From positions 53,835 through 117,834 of the forward strand of contig JASANH010001346.1 of assembly GCA_030248295.1 (NCBI GenBank): DNA of 64,000 nucleotides, given 5' to 3'. Made by a program: the position numbers and the translations under genes. This document shows, in pieces, positions 32,838 through 44,245 of this stretch (position 1 is the first letter of the stretch; the number at the start of each line of letters is the position of its first letter). This stretch comes from Mesodorylaimus sp. YZB2_4. Its lineage: Eukaryota > Nematoda > Enoplea > Dorylaimida > Dorylaimidae. A model generated the notes under the pieces. It saw only the letters and a program-made list of their open reading frames with translations. It searched no databases and was not told the origin of the DNA.

Positions 32838-33255
32838 GAGTTGTGAAACAGTCAGGTTCTCGTGCTCGTACACTGAACCAACTGCGTTATGGTGTGAAGG
32901 TTCGAATCAAGCCACGCAGCCCAAGTACCGATGTAGTTTATTACGAGCGTCTACTACGCCGGACTAGGGGGACTCACGTAGGATCGGAAGAGCCAGCTAC
33001 AATCGTCAGGTCGTCGAGGAGTCTCACTGATCGAACTGATCTCGCCAGGCCAGGAGCAGAGCCTTTATATAGGCGGTGCTCGGGGTCCAGGAACTAGTCC
33101 TATCAATTCCTCGCATGTTAGGAAAACCAGTCAGCTCGGCCTCTTGGCCTCGCTCGGCCCTGACCAGGGAGGAGGGAGACAAATAGTCTGTGCCTCGTGT
33201 GCACACTAGATGTCTGACAAATAGGCTGTGCCTCTTGTGCACACTAGATGTCTTA
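32838..33255 (-). mobile_element. solo LTR, minus orientation
   Basis: Inverted relative of 29,190-29,620. Read on the minus strand it has a clear TATA box (GCCTATATAAAGGCTC), an AATAAA signal (CGTAATAAACTAC) and a 3' edge ending ACAACTCTGGCG. The better-preserved promoter suggests this copy is younger. No retroelement interior adjoins it. Confidence 0.78.
33178..33253. repeat. 38-bp tandem duplication in the LTR 5' end
   Basis: ACAAATAGTCTGTGCCTCGT and GTGCACACTAGATGTC are repeated once with two changes. The plus copy of the LTR lacks this duplication. Confidence 0.9.
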
Positions 33256-34342
33256 TGCAAATAGGATAACCACTGAAGGCACCTATTACAGTTGTTCCTA
33301 AAAATAATTGAAGTGGCTGGCTGATATCAGGCTGTCATTGTTGAAAATGTCTCACGTCGGGTTTATGCGCGTATGCAAGTGCGGCTCTTCCTCAGGGGGG
33401 AGCTAAAGAATCGAAATGGGCAAGTGGTCTCTGCTACATGCCTTTTTCGATAGTGCCGCCGTGTGATAGATCCGGAAAAGGTCAGGATGGTACGATTGGT
33501 CAATGGGCTTCCAGAATGCACAGACACGCATGAACGATGCCCGTGTGGACGGACGACTACAGTGAAGCTGTGTGTCGAGATATGCCCCACAATTAGAAAA
33601 ACTTGTTCCTGTTGTAGGAGGCCTTAAAAAACCTGAAAGGCGCTTTGCGGTATGCAACTGCTGCATCAAATATGCGGCCTGGAACTGCGAAGATCCAAGC
33701 ACCCGTGATAAACATTGGTCGCATTAGACTAAGGCTGTATGTTCGTATATTTTTCATGTAATATTGACAATATTTTATATTCATAAAACCAAATCGAATC
33801 ATTTAAGTTGATTTTGAGCACCTTTAACATAACTCGAAACAAGCTGGCAACTGTCTCAGCGGATACAATGAAACAATTTATATCAGTAATCAACACTATC
33901 TTATCAGCTTAAAGGACATGCGTCGGGGAATTTCTGGTGCCAGAAATTACCTCAGGCAGGGTCGTTTTTAGCCACTTATCACAAATAGCGTAAGATTCAA
34001 ACAGTGAACAGAGAGGGTGCGGGCTGGGGTTACTGTAAGCGCTCACCTGACCAATGCTAAAAGTCGGAGAACTGTCTCACTCGGGACGATTGCCAGTTTC
34101 TTTCATAATAATGCTGTTTTTATTTAATTCCTGTAATTTGTTGTTGAGATTTTTCTGGTTTCAAACTGTATGCACGAATATGGACTGCACGTCTTCATGT
34201 CTATATGACGAGGAGCTCAGCGCAAAAAGTAGAAGTTTAAACTATTAGAGGAAAAATATAACAGAATATATCAATAATCAACGATGGGGAGTTCATGCTT
34301 GTGGAACAAAAAAGAATTATTTCAGAAGTCAAAAAGAACTGA
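33256..34342. other. no gene recognised
   Basis: Overlapping minus frames at 33.36-33.80 kb show no family motif. Confidence 0.4.
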
Positions 34343-34436
34343 GCTTGGTGGGCTTCGAACCGACGTGCATAGCGGATGGATTGCCGACATTGTGCGTCAA
34401 GAGTCCTCCTCCTGCGCCACAGAGACCTTACACTTC
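34343..34436 (-). mobile_element. tRNA-like SINE head
   Basis: Minus strand: A box TGGCGCAGGAGGAGG and, 60 nt on, B box CGGTTCGAAGCCC. A long middle and poor stems argue for a SINE head or tRNA pseudogene. Confidence 0.6.
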
Positions 34437-35084
34437 GGGTAGAAGTCAGAAGACAAGCGGTTTGTGACCGCTTTCAGGGCTTCCCTGTCTAATCGGAAGG
34501 GACTTTCTCAGAGCGGAAATCTGGAATGCAATCTTTCTTTTGGAGACAGCAAGCACGAATTGACTCAAATGACAGAATTGTCTAGCCTTATCTGCGCTAT
34601 ATGTAGTTTGCACGTGATGGACTATCTTGCGCCAAACATTGTAGATGGGCAGAGAGTGACCAAGAGACCATTTCCTAAATACGAGTGGACAATGGTCAGT
34701 GCCAACCTTTGTTGCCTCAGACAGGTTTCCTGTTCTCTACCGAACTATTCTTGGCAAGTTCCACGCCTCTCCCCAAAACCTGGGATGCATGCTTGCCTCT
34801 TAGAATGAAAATTCTTGCGGGGGTTTTCTCATGACATAATCGGCGTGCGTTTTGTTCCATCGAGCCGTTTTCTCTCAGTTTCAGTCTCTGCGCTCTTTGC
34901 TCTGGAATTCATATTTGTTTTTCCTTCGCGCAGGGCGAGCGCTGACTTGGGTTTGAAGAAGGCCCGAGCAGCGCGGTCAAGATTTACATTATGTTCTCAG
35001 CATAGGGCAGATCCATGTACAACTAGTGTGCGGAGAATAGCAGGTACAAGATGTGAGTGTGAAACCACTGTTCTTTCAGCGATG
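34437..35084. other. no gene recognised
   Basis: The plus frame at 34,464-34,808 (114 codons) has no family motif, and the frame at 34,815-35,135 crosses the SINE head. I do not call either. Confidence 0.35.
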
Positions 35085-35165
35085 TCCAGGGTGTTGGTGG
35101 CGCAGTGCAGCGCCGTTCGATGCAACACTCCATAAATTCGCCTACCGAGGGTTTGAGTCCACCAG
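35085..35165 (+). mobile_element. tRNA-like SINE head
   Basis: Plus strand: A-box-like GGTGGCGCAGTGCAG, then B-box-like GAGGGTTTGAGTCCACC. Similar in build to the minus-strand head at 34.4 kb but of a different sequence. Confidence 0.5.
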
Positions 35166-35601
35166 TGGCTGGAATTTTTGGCTTTGAAAACTCTCCGAGC
35201 TGTCTTTCCTTTTCCAAACTGGTTACTTGCCTAAATCTACTGACGCGGGTTGCTTGGCGCAGACGCACAGATGAATAAAATCTTACTTGGACCGAAAAAC
35301 GGGAATCAGCCTCCACACTTGACTTGACTGCGATGAACGAACGCCGATTCCGTAATGAGAAAACCCCCAGATAACATGCGAGAGTGTAACAGACTTCACA
35401 TTCCACTGCTTTTTTGCATGCGTTCAAGAGCACCTCGACCACTGGTCATCTATCAGGTTACCAGAAGCAGGGGTGGGTCAGATAATGATAAATGCTAATA
35501 AAAGAGCCAGGTCAAGCTCCAGTAGCCTAACAGAAGTGTCATATTCTCACTGCAAGGGCTCAACGTCAATCGATTATTCACGATGGAAAGTGCCACGATG
35601 A

Positions 35602-35799
35602 TCACCATTGTCTCTGAGAGAGGCCCTTGCTTCCGCATGTAGAAATAACAGCTATCAAAGCGAGAAGAATCGCGGCTGTTGTGGTGATAAACGCGGCGGG
35701 ATCAGAAACGAATGTGTCATACAACTTTTGGGTTCGATTCTCTTCTCGAGCAATTTTTTTGGACTTCTTTTGAGCTAACCGCAAAGTTTTTATACTGTA
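35602..35799 (-). CDS. possible small membrane-anchor exon
   Basis: Minus frame ending in TGA at 35,602. A basic N-terminal part (QKKSKKIAREENRTQKLYD) is followed by FVSDPAAFI and a hydrophobic helix (TTTAAILLALIAVISTCG), then a short polar tail. No ATG occurs in frame near the start. A TATA-like TATAAAA word lies just upstream (about 35,794). It reads like a tail-anchored or single-pass protein or its last exon, but no family is recognised. Confidence 0.35.
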   Translation of the reverse strand, partial: YSIKTLRLAQKKSKKIAREENRTQKLYDTFVSDPAAFITTTAAILLALIAVISTCGSKGLSQRQW

Positions 35800-36187
35800 C
35801 CGTGCTGTAGTTTAGAACTTAAAAATTGCATGCCTGCTGCAAGCTCAACGTTTTCTTTACCATTCAGCTTGAACTGTTGGCCTACCGCTAATGTTAGACG
35901 AAGTACAAGATTCGGGCAGGCATTCATAAGGCAGGCATCAAATCACGCCCACTGCGCCTTATTGATTATTGACACGCAGAGGCAGAGAACAGAAGGGTTT
36001 AGCCGTGAAAACAATGGGAAGGTTCACTAACTTATCAACCTTGGCGGCCACATAACTAGTTCAAACAGCCCGACTTATGTCCTTTAAAAGAGTCAATTTT
36101 AAATAGGCTGGCATGCTTGATATTCTTGGCTGATAGAAAGTAGCGTAATTGGTTCAAGTTGTCGTGAGAAAGCTGGAGTGTTTTATC

Positions 36188-36888
36188 TAGTGTTGATATC
36201 ATTAGCGAAAAAAGATATTGTTTATCGTTACAGTCAACGATATCCTGCCAAAAAGATATCGTTACCGTTAATCGTTAACGCGAAAAAAAATATCATTAAC
36301 GCGTTAAATATCGTTATTTTAATTATCAACCCAGCGTTACATCAAGCTTACTGCATTTTACTTGGGTCGAAAAAGCATATATGCACGTGTTATCACAACA
36401 ACGTCCCTTGAGCATATTCATTGGAAGTGCTGCCACACAAGGTGACTGGATCTTTTATATTAATACAGTCTTTGTCATCAGTATTTTATCTTACTCCCGA
36501 ATTCGACATTATTTTGGATATCGATATCGGAAATTTCTTGATGAAGAAATTTCTGATAACCAATCAGGCGACATCCAATGACACGCTGACGTCGAATGAC
36601 GAGACACAAAAACACCTTTAATCACTGACACACTCACACTGTCTGCCCCCCCGCCCCATTAGCATACATCTCATGCTATATTGCTGGAAACAGGGGCACA
36701 TTTTAAATTTGACGCTGTAGTAGTGTATGCACAAATAACGCGTTATTCGACACAAAAAAGATACCGTTGCCGTCATAACGCGTTCTCTGAAAATCGATAT
36801 CGTTATCGTTACCGTTAATAACGTTAACCAAAAACGATGTCGCTAACGCGTTAAATATCGTTGATAGCGTTAACGCTTAACAACACTA
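36188..36888. mobile_element. hAT-type MITE, 701 bp, with 8-bp target duplication
   Basis: Begins TAGTGTTG and ends CAACACTA (8-bp perfect terminal inverted repeat). It is flanked by exact GTTTTATC duplications at 36,180-36,187 and 36,889-36,896. Eight-bp duplications and an AGTGTTG end are hAT hallmarks. Both ends are rich in AACGATATCGTTA and GTTAACG words, probable subterminal binding sites. No transposase inside, so it must be moved in trans. The exact duplication points to a fairly recent insertion. Confidence 0.92.
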
Positions 36889-36896
36889 GTTTTATC

Positions 36897-37477
36897 GCAC
36901 GGCCAGAATACTTGATGCTTGGCAAATTGGACAACGCAACGCGTGTACGCTTCATATGAAATTAAAATTTCGTTATACGTGTACCTAAAAAACTTACAAT
37001 AGGGAAACGGAATTCGAAACAAAAGACAAATCGTGCATTGAGCTACTAGCTGATCTCAGCATCCATGAAGAACATTGCGATTCTAGCAAGTGGTAGAACA
37101 CAACTCGGCTAATTTCCTCGGCATATCGGCGAAATAGACTCGTTTTCCAAACTCATAGCAGGTACTGGAGATTGAGGTCGGACGATAATAAGCGGGTCTT
37201 GACTCAATTTACAATAGCGATTGGTCGAACAAAATCCGTGAAGCTCGTGACAGCAATTCAGCTCCTCGTCAATACTCTTTTAACACTGTAAATCCAACTT
37301 TTGGCCTAGTTGGTTATTTCGGTAGGTCAGGCCACACGTGCGATAACACGCAGCCTTGGTCAGCGTGTGGAGCAGTGTGCAGTGAGAGCAAGGGGGATGA
37401 TCTTCCTTCAGGCAAGAAGGGGCTGCACTTTACACTCGACCAAGTTTGAGTGAGCTGCCAGTTTTTCTCTTTTCGTG
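36897..37477. other. no gene recognised
   Basis: No motif or repeat identified. Confidence 0.4.
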
Positions 37478-37556
37478 GCCCTGATAGCTCAGTGGTACGA
37501 CATCAGGATCGCAAGCGGAAGTTTGCGGGATCGAATCCTGGTGGGCGTGGTACATT
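37478..37556 (+). mobile_element. tRNA-like SINE head
   Basis: GCCCTGATAGCTCAGTGG is an excellent A-box region and GCGGGATCGAATCCTGG a B box 45 nt later. The acceptor pairing holds for only four pairs (GCCC/GGGC), so it is SINE or pseudogene rather than a working tRNA. CTGAGCCCTCCGGGGTGGC downstream may be the SINE body. Confidence 0.65.
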
Positions 37557-40500
37557 TGCACTGAGCAGCGTCACTAAAGCTGAGCCCTCCGGGGTGGCTG
37601 GTTTAGGGTTCCAGCCTCAAAGCGATCCCTAAAGCTTCGTGGGTTATCCTACCACATGTAAGTCTTTTGTCAATTTTTGACCATTATGGATTAAAAAATA
37701 TTGGGAAACCATTGGCATACTGTGAGTTGAAAATTGACGGATTTACTTCTTTGAGGACTCTGTCGCAGCAAGTATCCAACTCCTGATGGCTGTACTCTTT
37801 ATTTTGCATTTAGTCATAAATTCTGATGGCGCCAGGTTTACTATACCAAAATCAGGATACGTGCAAAGTTTTAAAAATTGTGAGAAGATGACACTTTGAC
37901 AAAGTCAGACAAATATTGACTTGCAAGAAAGATTCTATGGCATATATTTTAAAAATTTTTTGCCGAATTCAGAGGCAACAGCTGCCGAACTAAAACGCTA
38001 GTCAAATATTAGATTTGTTGCGACCAGTAAGGAAAAGATGTATAAATTACAAGTTCAAATTCTACCACCTGCTAATTTTGCTTGTAATAAGAAATCTCTT
38101 TGAATTTCTTACTTAGGTCGAGCTGCTAATTAACGAACGCATAGTATGTATTGCGTACAAGCCAGTTTGTCCACTCGTATATGCGTACACATTCCGCCTG
38201 GTGTACGCATACTGTATACGCATCCAAATTTCAATGCGACGCACAAATTTTGCGTGCAGTATGCGTATTTTGTATGCAATCAATTCTACCTATTTTACGT
38301 CTGTGCATCGACTGCTAAAGTGACAGAATTACGGCCAAGTCCGCTTATTATCACAGTCGCGTGGGAAGCGACAAAGTTGCGAAATTATAAAAAGCGATAA
38401 AACACGCACCTCCACCATTATGGCTAGATTTTTACTACAGTAGGAATTTTCTGGCCATTAACATCGAGCAGCGTTCAAGCTAGCCTGGCCTGTGGCCTGA
38501 ATTGGGTAAGGCCCCCACTGCGCCCAGTTATGAGCGATCGTGTTCGAATTCAGGCTATTATGTGTGCTTCTTCACCCTCGATCGAGCTGCACCGAATTTT
38601 TTCAGTAACGCCACTTTTTTGTGAATTCAGCCCCTAGGTCCGATCAGGTAAGGAAAGTGTTACCGACCTGACTCGAAACCTAAAATCCAAAACCCAAACC
38701 TGACCCGACAAGGATTTTCTCTGACTCGTTTTTTCTAAGCTTTTTGGGAGAGATTTCTGCAAGGAAACCAAAAAAACCATTTTCTTACGTTAACGAAATT
38801 ATCAATGATTCAAACGATCATAAAAAATATATCTGGAAAAAATTCAATGCATTGTTATAGAGAGCTCGAAATTCTCGAAATTTTGAAAATTCAAAATTTT
38901 TGAAATTTTGTTCCTGGTCGGTCTCCATTTTCGTTAACATTTGGAAAATACTGACGATTGATCATCGCGTCGGAAAACAAGGGAAATGTCTGGCTCGAAG
39001 GAGGATACAGCACCGATTGTCAATCTTTGCGGCAGCTCCCACTTCACAAGAGGGCCATAAACGAAACGACTAGAACGACGACGGTAATCTCGTGAAAGAA
39101 AGATTTTTTTTCATGGAGCGATCCCGCAAATATTGGATGGAAACCTGGAAAAATGTGGAGAAACATTTTGATTGACATGAAAACTATTTCCACAAATTGT
39201 GGTTGGTGATTGGAAATAAATTTTGAAAAGAATGTAAGGCGTTGGATAAACCTTTGCCCGCCAAAAGTTGCTATGGCGCAAAGTAAGTGCTTTATATATA
39301 TTGATTGAAAAAAACAATGAGGCCCAGAAAAATTATGTTGAATCTGACATTAAGAAAAATTTCCGTGAATTTTTGAAAAGCCTGCTTCCTCATTCCAAAG
39401 CTCTGGTACAAAATCTCGCAGCGGTTAGATCAGCCTAAAATTGCTTGCTGTTTCGGTCCCTTGTTAAGCAGTTTTTTCACAAGCAAAGGCCATTGGACGG
39501 CGCCTGTCTGGCGAACACCCGCACATCGCCCGCCCTGGTCGTGATAGCGGTGAAGGCAATGCCGAACAAGCTCGTCATCATTTGCGTTTGGACTTTCACT
39601 AATCCTAATACACTGGTTCTAGCATTTGCATGTCACCTAATATCGAAAAACACCTGCCTAAAAGGAGCGAGGCTGTCTGCGAAACCCTGAGTCCTACAGA
39701 GAAACATAACATGATGCTGCTAGTCAACTGATAATATCTACGCTAGTTGATATCTCTGTCAAAGACTGCTGCTGAGAAAACCAGTGTGTGGTCCGAATTC
39801 AAACGAAGTCGATGCCCTGAATTAACCACACTGAGAAAAATTGGCGGGCACCACTGCCGGGGAGGACAATTGTCTTCGAAAAAATACCACGAATACGCCT
39901 CCCCAGTTTTCCTAAAAGTAAAGTTCTGTGGGGAATAGAGTAAGCATCCTTGCTTATTCTATTCACCACATGCTGGAAGTTGACTCGAAATTGTCTACAC
40001 AGCACAAGTACGACCTCACATAATACTTAAAAATGGATAAGGCTCCAAGTCCTGCTTTTCTGATTATGCGTAAGTTCCCGTTGCACGTCAAAAGATCGCA
40101 GTGAGAAAGTCGCGCGACAAAAGATCGCAGGTGTACTGCTACGACAAGAAAATCTCTTTCCATTTTACATTGTCATGAGCGCGTAACATAAAGTGTTTCC
40201 TAAAAACATAAACATAAGGGCATATTTTGAAAGTTGTAATAATGAGCGACACCTCGCAAATAATCCATGGTAACTCTCTTATCCCGCCCCGGACTTCAAC
40301 ACAGTGGTATATACTTACCATTGGGGTTTATTGGACCCCGCACAGACAAGATGCGCAGGTGTCTGCAGAAAAAAGTGTTCCGCCCGCTAAACCATTCGCT
40401 AAAAATCGATTTATTTCGTTAAAATTATGTTCAGATTGTCAAAATATGCAGAACTGAATGGGGAATAATGATAATGAGATAGAAGTTTTTACATGAACTA

Positions 40501-40650
40501 TTGAGAAATCCTGTGCCTCGCGCAGGGTTGCCGGACGCTCAAAGCAAATCCCTGCGCAAGTGACCCCAAAAACCTCCACAAAACCTTCATCACTTATCCA
40601 AAAGCCGTCAAAAATCCCCTCATGAAATGTCACGTGCGGTATAATGTTCC
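37557..40650. other. gene-free stretch with minor repeats
   Basis: Holds a TGCGTAC-rich patch with a 9-bp hairpin (TGCGTACAC / GTGTACGCA, 38,182-38,209), GGTCAGG/CCTGACCCGAC words at 38,640-38,720, and an AAATTTTGAAAATT patch at 38,870-38,905. Nothing coding is recognised. Confidence 0.45.
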
Positions 40651-40811
40651 CGTTCATGTTTTACCACATCACCAAACGCTATTGCGCACTCGAGGGTGAA
40701 AGGGACACATTTCACACGAAATGATTTACCGGCCCGCGAGTTGAACACTCGCCCGTAACTGTGCACCTGGCGTGAGAGGCAGACGTCTAACCCACAAGGC
40801 CACGAGGCCGG
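40651..40811 (-). mobile_element. class II tRNA-derived SINE, copy 3 (best)
   Basis: The minus-strand head has a 7-bp acceptor stem (CCGGCCT against GGGCCGG), an A-box region TGGCCTTGTGGGTTAG, the loop CTCTCAC, a long variable region, and a T-arm with a perfect GCGAG/CTCGC stem around TGTTCAA. The head is 83 nt, hence class II. The body (CATTTCGTGTGAAATGTGTC, CACCCTCGAGTGCGC) and the tip GTGGTAAAACATGAAC match the other copies. There is no poly-A tail. Confidence 0.88.
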
Positions 40812-40929
40812 TAGGTTAGGTGACGAACTATAATCACAATAAGGTCAGACAGAGGGAGCATCACACTTTTACTGAACGGCACCTGGCTAGCTAGAACATT
40901 TCTTTGAGAAAATCTAATGGATTAGACTA

Positions 40930-41025
40930 GAATCGACCGATTTGACCCTTGGACTGGATCCTCATCCCGATCCGATCCAGGGTCTGGATCGGCCCGATCC
41001 CGATCCGAGTAGACCGATCCGCTTT
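40930..41025. repeat. GATCC/CCGATCC cluster
   Basis: CCGATCCGATCCAGG and GGATCGGCCCGATCC words, the complement-rich form of the dispersed GGGTCGG/GATCGGG blocks. Confidence 0.65.
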
Positions 41026-42512
41026 GATCAAAAGATACGTGTAGGGATAGTGTGTTTAACACTGCGTCCTGACCAACCTGCCATGGTTCCTCGCTGTCAC
41101 CCTCTGTTGGACCATTCAGGACATTAGAGAGATAAGCAGCACCTAAAGCGGGATTGAATACTGATTTGATTAAAAAAATTGGGATTTTCTCGATATAGTT
41201 CGTCACATTTTCTAATTACCCAGCAGATAAAGCGCGAAAAATATCAGTTGCCAGTCCGGCCGATCCAGCAGTTGGATCGGGAGTTGATTCCCCGATCGAT
41301 GCAAGGGGGTGGGGGGCTTAGAAGCATCTTAAAAAACAAGATCAGTACCTCCTGCTTCTTCAAACTCATCATCAGTAGTCAGTGTACATCTTGGAAATAA
41401 ACATTTTCAACATTCCTTCCGGTGCAATAAAATTATTGGGCTGAGCAACGCAAAATTTCAACCCGAACCTTGCGACCAACACAGAATCTATTTATACTGC
41501 GTCGATTCATACACGAGACAATTACGCAGTTTTTTTAAATCAAGAATATCAGAGACGTAAGAAGTAAGTACCCCCTAAGTGTAGGGTGACGCAAAAGTCA
41601 AAAATATTTTCTACCCCATCCCTACGGAGATACACATGAAAACTTGTTGCTTGGGCGATATCGCTCATTTCTCCGCGACCCTTGGTCCTGAGATGATCTA
41701 AGATATATCACAATTATCGCAATATGATGAGCTATCGAACTTTCTTTTTAAAGTTCTCATGGGTCCCATCATTCGTGAGACACTAAAAGTCAAAGCTCAG
41801 AGTTTTTCACACGACATATGCTTATAGCTTTGAAGAGGAAAAACAAAGCTCCAATGATAATTTCACCAGAGATGCTACGTGTGCAGATTCAGAAAATATG
41901 CATATGCTCTATGCATTACCAGCGCATCGGAAGGAGATGATTGCGAGAATCCGAATTTTTTTGGTCATCCTCGTGTTATGAGCCGGATCCTCTTATTGGA
42001 TCCCTATTTTCCCCATTGCCATTTTTGTCATACAGAAAAAGTGGCTTATTGGAACCATGCAATCTGGAAAAGGTCATTTAGGCATAAAAGCGAAGAGTTT
42101 AAAAATTAAGTCACCTGATTTTTACTAGTAATTTCACCATTAGAGTACAGATATATTAATTTGTCTGCCTCTATAGCGAAGCTGTGTGTACAAAAAAAAG
42201 CTTGGTTCAAGGCAAATAACCGCTCACTTGAAAATAAGTGGTGGTGCGTATTTTTAAAAAAAATAATAGCAGCGGATCGATTTGATGCCTCTTCTGTCTA
42301 ATGTAAAAGGTGTTTCGGAAAATCCCCTCATACCTCGAAAAACCCCTCGTACAAAATGACAAAAACTTTAACCAAAACCTCCACTGCGAACCAATAATTA
42401 GACATAAGCAGCTGCAACGGTTACAACCTGACTTAACGGCTAAATGTCTATTCACTGCGATCTTTTGACATGGAATCGTTTACTAGCCAAAACTCGTGCC
42501 ATGCGAATGGAC
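41026..42512. other. no gene recognised
   Basis: A GGGGGTGGGGGG run near 41,306-41,318. No coding signal. Confidence 0.4.
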
Positions 42513-42672
42513 CTAGGGCCTGTTTCACCACGACTCCGTACTCTGTGCTCGGAATCCTTCTGAGTCCAGAGTCTGAAACTCAGAGACTGCATTCAGAGTG
42601 TCTCACCAGAGTGTCTCAGAGTGTCATTCTGAAAACCACGCACTCTGGAAGCGAGCGTGGTTTTCAGAGTGA
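42513..42672. mobile_element. Harbinger-type end with internal hairpin
   Basis: GGGCCTGTTTCACCACGACT is a typical Harbinger terminal motif. It is followed by many CAGAGTG/CACTCTG words and a 17-bp hairpin (CTGAAAACCACGC 42,629-42,641 against GCGTGGTTTTCAG 42,655-42,667, plus four outer pairs). I did not find the matching opposite end, so its link with the transposase remnant at 43.9 kb is a guess. Confidence 0.6.
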
Positions 42673-43531
42673 ACAATTGACACCAAGAAAAGAGATGTGC
42701 AGGTTTTATCTTATGCTTACTCTTCATGCTTGCTGGCGTGGGGCAAACATTCTTCTGTAGGACATGTCGTACTTGGCACTGCTTGTCTTCCGCAATCTCG
42801 AACATAGAACCCAAGAAAAGTTTTCTACTCGAAACCTGATGTTGTCCTTGTCAATCAATATTTAAAATTTGATAGTTCCAGATCTCTCGTTATGGCTGTT
42901 ACGTAAAATTTATTCTTCGCCTCTCATTTTGCCCTCTTGAAAGAGCTGAAAATGTCAAACAATAAGCTTTCGGAAGAAGGCAGGCTTATTATTTTTTAAG
43001 ATGATTGCTGGAAATAAGGAAGTGTTGCTCAGCAAGCAAACGGATCGGAATACTGAGGAAGTACGAACCGAAGGATGGAAAAATCCAGTCGCGAACTGCG
43101 CCTAATATTACGCATTCGGTGCTACAAACGGGGATGGATATAAGCATTTACAGGATAGTCTGCGGCCGGGTTGGCGGAAAGCTGCTCGAGATAAGCGTAA
43201 CAAGAAAAGACGAACTCGAGCTGAAGGTGGCACAGAAGCTTGTTATTCCAAAAGTAAGGTTTTTTATAAGATTTTCTAAGACGGCAGTTATGGGACTGAA
43301 CTAAAATCTTTTAATTTTTCCTGAGGTGTGCAGTGAAATATCGCAGCACGTGTACTAGTTCAGGTTGAGTCTGCTGTAGTAGATATTATTGGTAGAGATT
43401 CAGCTGCTTTAGCGGGATTGGGAAACAGCCCAAATCACGACGATTTTAATGCCAGTAGTCCGCATCATTCGACCGACGATGAGGATGAAGGAAATCGTGG
43501 AGCAGCAACGCTGCCCAATTATCAGCGATCT

Positions 43532-43603
43532 CCACTCGACCAACAGCCCACTCTGTACCAGTGACCCCCACTCGACCAACGGCCCACACTGGATCAATGG
43601 CTC
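43532..43603. repeat. 36-bp tandem, two units
   Basis: ACTCGACCAAC-GCCCAC-CTG repeated twice with five or six changes. Confidence 0.85.
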
Positions 43604-43699
43604 CCGCGTCTGAAACACTCGCACCTGCCACAACTCGACCCTTAGAATCCAATCAGCTGGCGTCAGCGACTGCCGGACCAAATAAGCAGAGGAGACTTT

Positions 43700-43773
43700 C
43701 TCGAAGAGGTAAAAGTGTGCCATGCAAGAAGAGGTAGAAGTGTGTAAGAAGGGCACACTTTCACCTCTTCGAG
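43700..43773. repeat. 22-bp near-perfect hairpin
   Basis: CTCGAAGAGGTAAAAGTGTG (43,700 on) pairs with CACACTTTCACCTCTTCGAG (to 43,773) with one mismatch over 22 bp. The loop contains a third, direct copy (GAAGAGGTAGAAGTGTG). Confidence 0.9.
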
Positions 43774-43859
43774 TCAACTGCCTGCGTCTAGTGACGTTAC
43801 CATGCGGCCTTACACCCCGATGATAATCGTGGTCATCTTGGCCGTCATGGTCCCTTTCA

Positions 43860-44240
43860 ACCTCCTCTAACAACTCAACAGTCCTATCATCAGGCGTAAG
43901 GAAATTGTGAAGGGCTACGCAGCATCGCACGATATCACATACGAAATAAGGCTTCAGATGCATCATATCTAATAAGCATCGAAATTGTTGCTTCAGCAGT
44001 CCGATTCGATATAATTCCTGGTTCGTCGATGAGCAGTATTGTACGCTTCTTCGGCTTCAGTTTGCGGAGCGGCCACTGGTGTCACGAGATAATCGCAGTC
44101 GCAATTGGCTGAATCAGCTAGCAAGACAGCCAAGTGTAACGCCCGCCAGCCATTGTCCAGCCGTCGTTTCAGTGAACTGTTTTGAAAAACCCGGGCGTCA
44201 TAGACAGACTTGGCCAGCAAAGGCAGACGTAGTAAAATCT
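43860..44240 (-). pseudogene. Harbinger transposase C-terminal remnant
   Basis: Minus strand. After a splice-acceptor-like TTTCTTTCAG (about 44,245) come LLAKSVYDARVFQNSSLKRR (compare PGSxHDSRVF-S), a LADSANCDCDYLVTP block (the GDxxY-L-TP block), then AEEAYNTAHRRTRNYIES. After a one-base frame change near 43,998 follow LLKQQFRCLLDMMHLKP and VRCCVALHNFL. These are the Harbinger blocks that carry the second aspartate and the final glutamate region, in the correct order. The first-aspartate exon was not found. The frameshift makes it a pseudogene. Confidence 0.88.
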
Positions 44241-44245
44241 GAAAG

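Noticed and set aside
34464-35442. Frames of 106-139 codons near two tRNA-like heads
   Set aside because: They run through SINE sequence, and no domain is recognised.
40651-40811. Calling the tRNA-like heads working tRNA genes
   Set aside because: Anticodon stems pair poorly, the heads recur with a common non-tRNA body, and there are several truncated copies. SINE is the better explanation.
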